In this document: piece after piece, positions 9,219 to 17,694 of the stretch
How positions within the stretch are numbered: the stretch's first letter is position 1
Layout of the letters: each line of letters opens with the position of its first letter
Origin: Candidatus Zhuqueibacterota bacterium
GTDB taxonomy: Bacteria; Zhuqueibacterota; Zhuqueibacteria; Oceanimicrobiales; Oceanimicrobiaceae
NCBI GenBank assembly: GCA_029262005.1
Contig: JAJDAG010000155.1
Span: 1-38,277 of the forward strand
Length of the DNA stretch: 38,277 nucleotides
Reading direction: 5' to 3'
Notes under the pieces: generated by a model
Databases searched by the model: none
What the model was told of the DNA's origin: nothing
Seen by the model: the letters and a program-made list of their open reading frames with translations, nothing else
Translations under genes and position numbers: made by a program

Positions 9219-9692
9219 ATGAATAAATGGCTGACCATACTTGGTCTCATTAGTTTTATGACCTTAGCCTCGTCCTGTATTAGTGACTCTGATCAAAAAA
9301 AGGAAATTACGATGTCTGATGAGAAACAATTTTTAGTGGATAACCGGGAAAAAGAAGGCGTAATTGAAACCGCCAGTGGTTTACAATACAAAGTAATAAC
9401 AAGCACGGATGGTCCAAAACCTTCTGCAACAGATCAAGTCACTGTGCATTATCGCGGTTCGCTTATCGATGGCACGGAATTCGATAGTTCCTACAGCCGT
9501 GGCACGCCGGCTACATTTCCGCTTAATGCCGTAATCAGCGGATGGACTGAAGGGCTTCAGCTAATGAGCGTAGATAGCAAATACGAATTTTATATTCCCG
9601 CCGACCTCGGCTATGGCGCCCGTGGAGCTGGCGCGCAAATTGGTCCTGGTGCGACGCTTGTTTTTGTTGTTGAATTACTTAAAATCAACTGA
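9219..9692 (+). CDS. FKBP-type peptidyl-prolyl isomerase, predicted lipoprotein
   Basis: A 157-residue protein. It begins with a lipoprotein signal peptide whose lipobox LASSC places the modified Cys at residue 20. A short linker leads to a complete FKBP domain (about 50-157). Conserved elements include VTVHYRGSLIDGTEFDSSY, the hydrophobic-pocket segment VISGWTEGLQLM, YEFYIPADLGYG and a terminal LVFVVELLKIN. It should catalyse cis-trans isomerisation of prolyl bonds during folding of envelope proteins. AAAGGAAG precedes the ATG. The stop codon overlaps the next ATG by one base (TGATG), suggesting coupling to the following small gene. Confidence 0.93.
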   Translation: MNKWLTILGLISFMTLASSCISDSDQKKEITMSDEKQFLVDNREKEGVIETASGLQYKVITSTDGPKPSATDQVTVHYRGSLIDGTEFDSSYSRGTPATFPLNAVISGWTEGLQLMSVDSKYEFYIPADLGYGARGAGAQIGPGATLVFVVELLKIN

Positions 9693-10102
9693 TGAAATTA
9701 TCTGTTAAAACCTGCATTTGGGTGGGGATTTATTTCTCCGCCCTGATTTTTTGCAAACCTGCCGCAGCCCAGGTGGCTGCATTTTCCAATGACGCAGTCA
9801 ACGATGGCAGTAAGGCGCGCCAGGCCGTTATCGGCAATGCAAAGAATCCGCGCAATGGCTTTGTTCAGCCCGGTTCGGATGATGTTGCCGAAGCCAATGA
9901 GCAAACTCCGGAGTTGCATTTCATTTTTGCAGAGCAGCTTTTTGTCGCTGAAGAAATAACCACAGTTGCAGGAGATATGCACAAAAAAAACATGCTGCCG
10001 GCAATCACGATTGTGGCGTCTATGGAGAAATTATACTCACACAAATGCCAGGATCGGTTGCAACTTTTGGTACATCAACTTGGAATAACGCCGCTTCTTT
10101 GA
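9692..10102 (+). CDS. Hypothetical secreted protein
   Basis: A 136-codon frame starting in a TGATG overlap with the FKBP stop. The first 27 residues look like a Sec signal peptide: KLSVK, then a hydrophobic core, then PAAAQ. The rest matches no family I know and has no conserved-looking motif, repeat or cysteine pattern. Support comes from the start overlap and the signal peptide. Against it, the second half has irregular composition and the antisense strand is also open for 285 bp. It may be a lineage-specific secreted protein or a decayed gene. Confidence 0.45.
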   Translation: MKLSVKTCIWVGIYFSALIFCKPAAAQVAAFSNDAVNDGSKARQAVIGNAKNPRNGFVQPGSDDVAEANEQTPELHFIFAEQLFVAEEITTVAGDMHKKNMLPAITIVASMEKLYSHKCQDRLQLLVHQLGITPLL

Positions 10103-10452
10103 ACGCATACCTCCCCTTTGCCACAACCTTTTTTCTTGTTTAGTTCGGATTTATTGTGCATATTTGCCACACGTATAATTCCACACGTCATCGTTAACAT
10201 TAGTCTCATTACCCGAATTGCCAATTGAAAGGCATTTCATCAGGCCTTAGTGTTTTACTATTTAGTTTTTGACCGAAAGTCGGCGTCTTTGTCATTCCAG
10301 ATAAATGTTCACGCCTCTGAAATCACTCACCATGTTCAACGGCTTCGGAGTGATGACAAATTTGAAAGTTTCGGGCAACCACCAGGTAAGTTTTCTTACC
10401 CCACCCGATAAGGCCGAAAGCATATTACAGGCACGCAAACCCGGGAGACGTT
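10103..10452. other. Intergenic region holding repeat element A
   Basis: This 350-bp stretch precedes the radical SAM gene. Its right half (10257-10380) is a repeat element related to the one upstream of the WD40 gene. No coding frame is supported. The segment 10381-10452 ends with the GGGAG ribosome site of the radical SAM gene. Confidence 0.55.
10257..10380. repeat. Palindromic intergenic element, copy A
   Basis: The left end reads ACTATTTAGT then TTTTGACCGAAA, and the right end carries GAAAGTTTCGGGCAAC, giving imperfect inverted termini. Internal blocks shared with copy B are CATTyCAGAyAAAT, the following CTCACGC or TTCACGC, and TGATGACAAAyTT near the right end. The left end is almost identical to the reverse complement of the right end of copy B. 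The length matches copy B, and no protein is encoded. It resembles a miniature inverted-repeat element or a mobile regulatory hairpin. Confidence 0.65.
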
Positions 10453-12024
10453 ATGAAAAAATTAAAAATAGCGATAATTGACCTTGTAACCAAGGGTCCG
10501 ACTACAGCGCTTTGGGCCAGAGTTATGCACGCGAACTTTGCCGGCATTATGCCACAGATCGTTGCACTGTGGTGCGAACAGGCAGGCCATGATGTCACTC
10601 TGGAATGTTACACTGGATTTGAAGACATCGTTGAGGGATTTGACCAGAATTATGATCTTGTTTTTATTAGTTCATTTACACAGTCAGCCCAACTTGCCTA
10701 TGCTCTCAGCAATATGTTTCGTTCCCGCGGTGCTGTAACCGCTCTCGGTGGACCACATGCCCGCTGTTATCCGCAGGATGCGACTAAATATTTCGATTAC
10801 GTTTTGGGTTTTACTGACAAAGAAATAATTAAGGATGTGCTGCACGATGCTGAACAGCATAGGCCCGAAGGCTTATTTCTCTCTGCGAAACAGCAACCAC
10901 AAAATTTACCGGGTGTCCGCGAGCGCTGGAAATACATTCATGCAACTTTACAAAAAGCGCCGCTGATTCAAATTGTACCCATGATAGGCAGCTTGGGGTG
11001 TCCTTACACATGCTCTTTTTGTATCGATTCCGAGATACCCTACCAACAGTTGGAGTTGGACGTTTTGAAAGAAGATCTGCGTTTTCTGCTCAAAACAGTA
11101 AAGCGGCCGCATGTAGCATGGCACGATCCAAATTTTGGAATTCGTTTTGATGAGCAACTGGGCGCAATCGAAGAGGTGGTACCGCCGGGCAGCATTGATT
11201 TTATCGCCGAAAGCAGTCTGGCCTTGTTATCCGAACCACACCTTAAACGTATGAAAAAAAATGGCTTTAAAGCGCTTTTGCCTGGAGTGGAATCCTGGTT
11301 CGCTCTTGGCAACAAGTCAAAAACCGGTCAAGCTACCGGCATGGACAAAGTGAAGCAGGTGGCGGAACATATTAATCTGATTGGGAAGTACACACCCTAT
11401 GTGCAAGTCAATTTTGTTTTAGGGCTTGACCTGGATGAAGGCGATGCACCATTCGAGTTGACCAAACGGTTTCTTGATTTATCGCCTGTGGCTTTTCCTG
11501 CCTACTCACAACTGTCCGCATTTGGCCAGGCAGCTCCGCTTAATCTCGAGTATCAGAAAGCCGGACGCGTGTTGCCATTTCCGTTTCACTTTTTGAATAA
11601 CAACCATGCCATGAACGTAAAACCAATGAACTATTCCTGGATAGAGTTCTACGATAATCTCATCGATCTGTCTGAGTACACTTTTTCCTGGAAAGCCATA
11701 AATAAGCGTTTCAGAGCGATGAAAACGCCCATACCAAAATGGATGAACCTCTTGCGTGCGGTCTCGTCGGAAGGGTTTGGTCGAATTCGCTACTACAAAG
11801 AAATCCGCCGGCGTCTGGAGGCTGATCCTGAATTTCTTCCATTTTTTGAAATGGAAACGACCAAGGTGCCACAATTTTATGTCCAGCGTTTACAAAATGA
11901 TCTGGGCCCGCTCTGGGAATGGCTGCCCAAAGAGGCCATTGAACACGATCCCAAGGCATATCTGAAATCTGAAATGGCAAAAGAAGCTCAACCTGTGAAA
12001 GCAGAAGTCGTACTGCAGGAATAA
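10453..12024 (+). CDS. Cobalamin-binding-type radical SAM protein
   Basis: A 523-residue enzyme. Residues 1-150 resemble the Rossmann-like B12-binding domain seen in many radical SAM proteins: LVFISSFTQSAQLAYALS, then GGPHARCYP, then YFDYVLGF. The usual DxHxxG cobalamin histidine motif is not evident. A radical SAM core follows with the CX3CX2C cluster at Cys183, Cys187 and Cys190 (GCPYTCSFC), which should bind a [4Fe-4S] cluster and S-adenosylmethionine. The C-terminal 150 residues are rich in Trp and basic residues and match nothing specific. GGGAG precedes the ATG. Related proteins methylate or rearrange unreactive carbons in lipids, cofactors or peptides, but the substrate cannot be read from this sequence. 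It stands alone, between two copies of the palindromic repeat. Confidence 0.88.
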   Translation: MKKLKIAIIDLVTKGPTTALWARVMHANFAGIMPQIVALWCEQAGHDVTLECYTGFEDIVEGFDQNYDLVFISSFTQSAQLAYALSNMFRSRGAVTALGGPHARCYPQDATKYFDYVLGFTDKEIIKDVLHDAEQHRPEGLFLSAKQQPQNLPGVRERWKYIHATLQKAPLIQIVPMIGSLGCPYTCSFCIDSEIPYQQLELDVLKEDLRFLLKTVKRPHVAWHDPNFGIRFDEQLGAIEEVVPPGSIDFIAESSLALLSEPHLKRMKKNGFKALLPGVESWFALGNKSKTGQATGMDKVKQVAEHINLIGKYTPYVQVNFVLGLDLDEGDAPFELTKRFLDLSPVAFPAYSQLSAFGQAAPLNLEYQKAGRVLPFPFHFLNNNHAMNVKPMNYSWIEFYDNLIDLSEYTFSWKAINKRFRAMKTPIPKWMNLLRAVSSEGFGRIRYYKEIRRRLEADPEFLPFFEMETTKVPQFYVQRLQNDLGPLWEWLPKEAIEHDPKAYLKSEMAKEAQPVKAEVVLQE

Positions 12025-12116
12025 GCGCACGCAACTGCAAACCATCGACTCAGAAATTTGAACTTGTCTTGGAGGATTCAGCAACAAAACCTCTATAGCA
12101 ACTAAATCTCTGACCA

Positions 12117-12245
12117 AAATTGTGTTTGACCGGAAAACCAGGCTCTTTACCATTTCAGACAAATACTCACGCGCCAATCCCTAGCCCCGAACCGCAAGTT
12201 TGGCATGATGACAAACTTAGAGTTTTCGGTCAAACACTAAATAGT
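12117..12245. repeat. Palindromic intergenic element, copy B
   Basis: GTGTTTGACCGGAAAAC at 12122-12138 and GTTTTCGGTCAAACAC at 12222-12237 form an inverted pair that differs by a single extra G. The right end continues ACTAAATAGT, which matches the left end of copy A on the other strand. The first 14 bases, AAATTGTGTTTGAC, recur exactly near 19693. The element sits between the radical SAM stop and the WD40 gene start, so in RNA or as a cruciform it could fold into a long hairpin ahead of the WD40 gene. Confidence 0.7.
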
Positions 12246-12301
12246 TCACAAATGGTCTGTTTCTGATCCGCAAATCGACAAATTTCTTCTATGTTAATTA
12301 A

Positions 12302-15300
12302 ATGGAGGTTTGTTACAGGACTGGATTTTTTATATGTGAGAAAGTAAGTACTGTGGGAAAGGACACTATTAGTACGAACATCATAAAGTTACAGGCAATT
12401 GCCTTTTTTCTGTTTTGCCTATACTCTCCCGTTTTCGGTCAATCCCCCGAAATTATTTTAAAGACCCACCACTCAGGAAGCGTTAATGCCGTGCAATACA
12501 GCCCTGATGGCAATCTGTTTGCCACGGCCGGCGCCGATAACACCATCAAGCTTTGGTCGGTTGCATCAGGAGTGCTTTTGCGGACTTTGAGCAAACATGA
12601 ATCAGACATTTTTACCATTGCCTTCAGTCGGGACGGGCGCTATTTAGCCTCAGCCGGTTACGATCGAAAAGTCATTGTCTGGGATGTTTTCTCCGGGAAC
12701 ATTGCCCATACTTTTCTCGATCATGATTTGGCGGTCACGTCACTTGCGTTCAGCGCTGATGGCGCTCTACTGGCTTCAGGCAGCCGCGACAAGCGCGTAT
12801 CTATCAGGGACATGCAGGATGGAAAACTGCTGCATACCTTGAAATTACACCGTGGCGTGGTTACCTGCGTGGCCTTTGATGCGCAAGCTCAGTTTCTTGT
12901 TTCCGGCGATACTGAGGGTGACATTCTCATCTGGAATCCCCAAAGTGGTTTGCTTGGGCACAGGCTAAAAGCACATTCCGGTGGGGTGTCCTCGCTAACT
13001 TTCTTTGATGGTGGGGAACGCCTGGTAACCGTTGGCAAGGACGGACTGATAAAGCGATGGGCAACCAATACCTGGAGATTTGTCGATCTGTTAGGCAAAA
13101 GTGCTTTGCCTCTTACCGGATTGGCTGCCACTCACGAAGGGCCTTTGCTCGTTGTTACTTCCGGCAAAGACGCTCAGATTTGGGATGCAGCCACGCGCCG
13201 GATTAATCATGAGTTGTTGGGCCATAAGGCCGAAATAACCGCCATTGCCTTTTCTTCAGACGGCCTTTCGGTGGCAACCAGTGATGTTGAAGGTTTCGTC
13301 AATCAGTGGCGGGTACAAACAGGCACGCTTGCACAATCCATTGCGCCGCAATCTTTCAGCGCAAATAATATTGCGTTCAGCCCCGATGGCAAACGGCTCG
13401 CTTCTGCCAATGAAAGCGGCAGCCTCAAATTATGGGATATTGAAAAGGGCATTTTTACATATTCGATTCCTGCACACACCCAGCCGGTTTCAGGGATTGC
13501 ATTCGACCCAAACGGCCGGATGTTGGCCAGTGCCGGACTCGATGGGTCAGCAGCGCTGTGGGAAGTTAAAAACGGCACACTTTTGCAAAGGCTCTCTGCG
13601 GATAATGAGGCTGTTTACGCAGTTGGTTTCAGTCCAGATGGACGTTTGCTCGCCACTGCCGGTCAGGATAAAATGGTGCATTTGTGGCTGGCTGCCAACG
13701 GGCAACTTTTACGCAGCATGTCGGGACATTTAGCGCGAATTTGGTCAGTTGATTTTAACCCGACCGGCTCATTGCTGGTTACTGCAAGTGATGATTACAC
13801 CGTCCGAATTTGGAATGTGCGGAATGGCACTTTGCTTAAAACTCTCATCGGTCACACAGCTTTGGTACGAATTGCGCGTTTTAGCCCGGACGGCCGTTTC
13901 GTCGCTTCTGCCAGTTCCGACAAAACGATTCGGCTGTGGGAGGTTGGTTCCGGTCGTCAAACTTCTGTTCTACAAGGGCATACATCCAGCGTCAAAGCAG
14001 TGGCTTTTAGCCCGGATGGGCGCACACTCGCATCCGGCGGATTCGATAACAGCATCCGACTTTGGGATATTTCCACAGGACAGACTATACGCACACTCAT
14101 GGGACACTCGAATGATATCAACGCGCTGGCGTTCAGCGGCAATGGCAGTTGGCTTGCCTCAGCGGGGGCAGATGGCGCTGTTCGCTTGTGGGAACCGTTG
14201 ACCGGCGAAACTCAATTTGTTTTCGCCAATTTGCCAAATAGCCAATGGCTATCTTACCGGCCGGGTTCTCCATTTTATGCCGGCTCAAAGAATGCGCCGC
14301 AATTCGCCGCAATTCGTTTTGGTCTAAATATCGATAACCTGCAGCCACTTAGCCGCTTTTCAAGTGAACTACACACAGACAATCTGACAAAATCTTTGGC
14401 TGGCCCTGCACCTGTTTTGAATCGCTCAGAAAATGCTGCTCAAATTTTTGATCCGGGAAACTATAATTTGTGGTTTGCCGGTTTTGTGTTGCTTGCAATT
14501 GCCGGGCTTGTTTTTGCCTGGGTGTTGCGACAAAAAGCGCAACCACCTCAGAGCGACGCAAGCCACTTTTTTTCACGTGCTGGTTTTAGTGATATTCAAT
14601 CTGTTTCCGGGAACGCGCTTTTACTGGGGGCAAACGGGCAAATGATATGCCTGGCGTTAGAATGGAGAAATGGCCACACACTTGGCGACGAGAACTTACT
14701 GCAGACGCTCACCAAACGACGCCCAAACCCAAAGCAAAAATGGCGCGTCTATCTCATTTACGACAATGAGCCGCCCGACCACTCCGAAGTCCTGCGTTTG
14801 CGCACGGCTTTGACTTGCGTTACTATTCCGATTTCATCTGCGCTGCTGGCCAACTCCCTCAGCTCGAATCGTTGCAAAGAGACATTGATTGAGCTTGAGG
14901 CTGCTTATGTCAAGCGCACAGACCCGTATTATGAGGCGGCGCCGATTCAAGATGCCGGGTTGTTTTTTGGCCGCAAAGAATTTCTTGATCGTATTCCAGC
15001 AGAACTTGCAAATGGCGGTTGCATCGCCCTTTTAGGCTTGCCGAAGATCGGGCTTACTTCTATCGCAATGCAGCTCAGGCAGCGCTATGTTGATGCACCG
15101 GTCGCTTATCTCGATTCTGCTTCCGGACAGCACAGCGCTGAGGAATGTCTAACCGAAATTTATTGGCAACTGAGCGGTCTCAATCGTTCTCCGGGCGCCA
15201 GACCGCTGTCCCTAACAGATGCCTGTAAGAAGATCAAGCGACTGCATTCAACCGCTGGCGCAGCACAACCATTTCTGATAATTTTGGATGATCTTTTAGT

Positions 15301-15931
15301 GACAAAACGAACAGGTCTTTTGCCTGCACTTGAAAATCTCGCAACCCGCAAAAAATGTATTTCGGTACTAATTACAACCACCAACATTGAATCTGTCAGC
15401 ACAAAAACCGACCCGTTTGTCACAAGTTTTCAGCGTGAGGTGATCGGTTTTTTTCGACCGGCAACCAGTGAAACAATGATTCGCGGCCTGGGCGCTTTGA
15501 ACGAGACCTCCTGGATTGAAGACTCTGTTGAACGGATGTTTTATTACTGCGGTGGCCACCCATTTGTGACCAGACTGTTTGCAAGTATTGTGTGCAAACA
15601 AGGCAGTCTAAGGAAAATTGACTCGCAGCGGGTCGAAGCAGCAGCCACAGAAGTTGTGAACTCGATAAATACCAATGATATTGGCAATTTATTTGAAAAC
15701 GGGATCTGGCAAAGTTTTCTCAGCGAAGAAAAAGCAGTCATCAGGTTGATAGCCAGAAGCAAAGAACACGGCGTGCAACAGAGCGAAATTCCAGATAAAC
15801 TCATTCCAGCCTTGCACACAGTCGAAAACTATGGTATCGTAGGCAATGATGTGGGCCGACTGAGTTTAGGATCTCACCTGTTTAACGCTTGGTTGCACAT
15901 CAGGCTTCTGGCCGAAAAAACTTCAGCGTAA
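12302..15931 (+). CDS. WD40-repeat membrane protein with C-terminal STAND-like ATPase domain
   Basis: Up to 1,209 residues. A hydrophobic leader (about 29-47, ending SPVFGQ) should export the N-terminus. About 14 WD40 repeats follow (54-640), enough for two seven-bladed propellers; repeats 6 and 8 are degenerate. The stretch at 645-688 resembles a linker seen after WD40 arrays in other bacterial proteins. A transmembrane helix (722-741) comes next, then an uncharacterised alpha/beta region (750-880). From about 886 there is an AAA/STAND-like ATPase beginning FFGRKEFLDRI. Its P-loop reads GLPKIGLTS, so the Lys of GKT/S is replaced by Leu. Walker B-like FLIILDDL is at 991-998. The predicted topology is propellers outside and ATPase inside. 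The start is uncertain: the ATG at 12302 lacks a ribosome site, and GTG at 12353 gives a more normal signal peptide. Confidence 0.85.
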   Translation: MEVCYRTGFFICEKVSTVGKDTISTNIIKLQAIAFFLFCLYSPVFGQSPEIILKTHHSGSVNAVQYSPDGNLFATAGADNTIKLWSVASGVLLRTLSKHESDIFTIAFSRDGRYLASAGYDRKVIVWDVFSGNIAHTFLDHDLAVTSLAFSADGALLASGSRDKRVSIRDMQDGKLLHTLKLHRGVVTCVAFDAQAQFLVSGDTEGDILIWNPQSGLLGHRLKAHSGGVSSLTFFDGGERLVTVGKDGLIKRWATNTWRFVDLLGKSALPLTGLAATHEGPLLVVTSGKDAQIWDAATRRINHELLGHKAEITAIAFSSDGLSVATSDVEGFVNQWRVQTGTLAQSIAPQSFSANNIAFSPDGKRLASANESGSLKLWDIEKGIFTYSIPAHTQPVSGIAFDPNGRMLASAGLDGSAALWEVKNGTLLQRLSADNEAVYAVGFSPDGRLLATAGQDKMVHLWLAANGQLLRSMSGHLARIWSVDFNPTGSLLVTASDDYTVRIWNVRNGTLLKTLIGHTALVRIARFSPDGRFVASASSDKTIRLWEVGSGRQTSVLQGHTSSVKAVAFSPDGRTLASGGFDNSIRLWDISTGQTIRTLMGHSNDINALAFSGNGSWLASAGADGAVRLWEPLTGETQFVFANLPNSQWLSYRPGSPFYAGSKNAPQFAAIRFGLNIDNLQPLSRFSSELHTDNLTKSLAGPAPVLNRSENAAQIFDPGNYNLWFAGFVLLAIAGLVFAWVLRQKAQPPQSDASHFFSRAGFSDIQSVSGNALLLGANGQMICLALEWRNGHTLGDENLLQTLTKRRPNPKQKWRVYLIYDNEPPDHSEVLRLRTALTCVTIPISSALLANSLSSNRCKETLIELEAAYVKRTDPYYEAAPIQDAGLFFGRKEFLDRIPAELANGGCIALLGLPKIGLTSIAMQLRQRYVDAPVAYLDSASGQHSAEECLTEIYWQLSGLNRSPGARPLSLTDACKKIKRLHSTAGAAQPFLIILDDLLVTKRTGLLPALENLATRKKCISVLITTTNIESVSTKTDPFVTSFQREVIGFFRPATSETMIRGLGALNETSWIEDSVERMFYYCGGHPFVTRLFASIVCKQGSLRKIDSQRVEAAATEVVNSINTNDIGNLFENGIWQSFLSEEKAVIRLIARSKEHGVQQSEIPDKLIPALHTVENYGIVGNDVGRLSLGSHLFNAWLHIRLLAEKTSA

Positions 15932-16083
15932 CCCCCATTTTCAAACCCCATCCTTGCTGGTTTGAGTTGTCTCGCAGCAATTTTCCTGCTTTAATTTAGC
16001 TTGAATTATCCATTAATCAGGTTAATAAACGTGGGATAGCGCATGCTGAATCACATTCCTGCTGTTTCTGTTTTTTTGCGCGC

Positions 16084-17694
16084 CTAAGTCTGGACAGTCT
16101 GCAGTATACTCAATGCAACCGCCTCTGCCACTTTGAGCCCATCGATGGCAGAAGAGAGAATACCACCGGCATATCCAGCGCCTTCTCCCGCCGGATACAG
16201 GCCGGCCGTATTGACACTCTGAAAATCATCTTTGCGCTTAACCTGAACAGGTGAAGAAGTGCGAGTTTCAACCGCAGTTAAAACAGCATCTTTCATAGCA
16301 ATGCCCTTGATTCTCTTATCAAAAGCAGGTAGCGCTTCACGAATGGCTTCGATAGCATAATCCGGCAAGCTCCGGCTTAAATCACTCAAATGGATGCCTG
16401 GCGCGTAGGACGGCTCAACCGTGCCCAGCGCTTTAGACGGCCTGTTGGCGAGAAAATCCCCAACCAATTGTCCTGGTGCGTCATAAGTGCCACCGCCTAG
16501 CTCAAAGGCGCGTTTCTCCCAGTGACGCTGAAACTCGATTCCAGCCAACGGACCGTCCGGATAATCTTCGGGAGAAACGCCGACGACTATCGCGCTGTTT
16601 GCATTCCGCTCATTGCGCGAGTATTGGCTCATACCATTTGTAACAACACAGCCGGGCTCTGAAGTTGCCGCCAGCACCGTGCCACCCGGACACATGCAAA
16701 AACTGTACACAGAACGCCCATTGCGGCAATGATGAACGAGCTTATAATCGGCTGAGCCCAATAGCGGGTGCCCCGCATACATGCCGAAAAGACATTTGTC
16801 AATTAGAGTCTGCGGATGTTCAATACGAAATCCGATGGAAAACGGTTTGGGTTCCATGAAAACACACCGGTCAAAAAGCATCTGAAATGTGTCGCGGGCA
16901 CTGTGACCAACTGCCAGAACAACATACTCACTTCGGACTTGCTCCCCATTAGCCAGGGTGAGTCCGCGCACCTTATTGTCTTCAATTTGCAAATCTTCAA
17001 CGCGGGCCTGAAAACGAAATTCACCGCCCAGCGACTCAATGGTTGCGCGCAGATTTTCCACAATCTTCACCAATCTGTAGGTGCCTATATGCGGTTTATT
17101 TACAAACAGTATTTCCTCGTTAGCACCGGCCTTAACAAATTCGGTGAGCACTTTGCGTGCACGATTTTTGTGATCTTTTATCTGGGTGTATAGCTTACCA
17201 TCAGAAAATGTTCCGGCCCCGCCTTCGCCAAACTGCACATTTGATTCGGGATTGAGTTCCCTGTCGCGCCAGAAGCCAAAGGTATCAGCAGTGCGCTCTC
17301 TAACCTTTTTACCGCGCTCAAGAATGAGGGGACGAAAACCCATTTGCGCCAGACACAGAGCAGCGAACAAGCCACATGGTCCTGCACCAATTATAATGGG
17401 CCGCTCTGCCAAATCGCTCGGTGCTTGTGCCACAAAATGATAGTGGGTGTCCGGTGCCACCGTAACATGCGGATCACCTTGCATCTTCAAGAGGATTTCC
17501 TCCTCGTTGCTGATTTCCACATTCAGGCTGTAAATGAATGAAATCCCGCTTCGCTTGCGGGCATCCACACTGCGTTTAAAGATCGAATGGCCGAGCAACT
17601 CGGCTTTACTTATCTCCAGTTTATTGATGATGGCTGCTTCCATTTCCTCCTGAGTGTGTTCGAAGGGCAGCTTTATGTCTCTTAGTCTTAGCAT
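16084..17694 (-). CDS. FAD-dependent dehydrogenase (COG2509-type)
   Basis: A 536-residue flavoprotein. Residues 1-90 form a small N-terminal domain typical of this uncharacterised dehydrogenase family. The dinucleotide-binding loop IIGAGPCGLFAALCLA (Gly103, Gly105, Gly108) follows, ending with the acidic LILERG. Further family features are QFGEGGAGTFSDGKL, a YVVLAVGHSARD segment for the second FAD contact, and PAGEGAGYAGGI near the C-terminus. These proteins are predicted cytoplasmic oxidoreductases, and no substrate is established as far as I know. It is transcribed alone and leftward, convergent with the WD40 gene and divergent from the exporter operon. Confidence 0.9.
   Translation of the reverse strand: MLRLRDIKLPFEHTQEEMEAAIINKLEISKAELLGHSIFKRSVDARKRSGISFIYSLNVEISNEEEILLKMQGDPHVTVAPDTHYHFVAQAPSDLAERPIIIGAGPCGLFAALCLAQMGFRPLILERGKKVRERTADTFGFWRDRELNPESNVQFGEGGAGTFSDGKLYTQIKDHKNRARKVLTEFVKAGANEEILFVNKPHIGTYRLVKIVENLRATIESLGGEFRFQARVEDLQIEDNKVRGLTLANGEQVRSEYVVLAVGHSARDTFQMLFDRCVFMEPKPFSIGFRIEHPQTLIDKCLFGMYAGHPLLGSADYKLVHHCRNGRSVYSFCMCPGGTVLAATSEPGCVVTNGMSQYSRNERNANSAIVVGVSPEDYPDGPLAGIEFQRHWEKRAFELGGGTYDAPGQLVGDFLANRPSKALGTVEPSYAPGIHLSDLSRSLPDYAIEAIREALPAFDKRIKGIAMKDAVLTAVETRTSSPVQVKRKDDFQSVNTAGLYPAGEGAGYAGGILSSAIDGLKVAEAVALSILQTVQT

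Noticed and set aside
9698-9982. Leftward 94-codon frame opposite the small secreted protein
   Set aside because: No ribosome site, no signal peptide or domain, and opposite to a rightward gene run coupled by TGATG.
13245-14201. Long alternative-frame openings inside the WD40 gene
   Set aside because: They arise from the codon bias of the repeated WD40 segments and carry no independent start signals or recognisable motifs.
15945-15967. Terminator between the WD40 and FAD dehydrogenase genes
   Set aside because: Only a short 6-bp stem (CAAACC/GGTTTG) without a T-run on either side; too weak to call.
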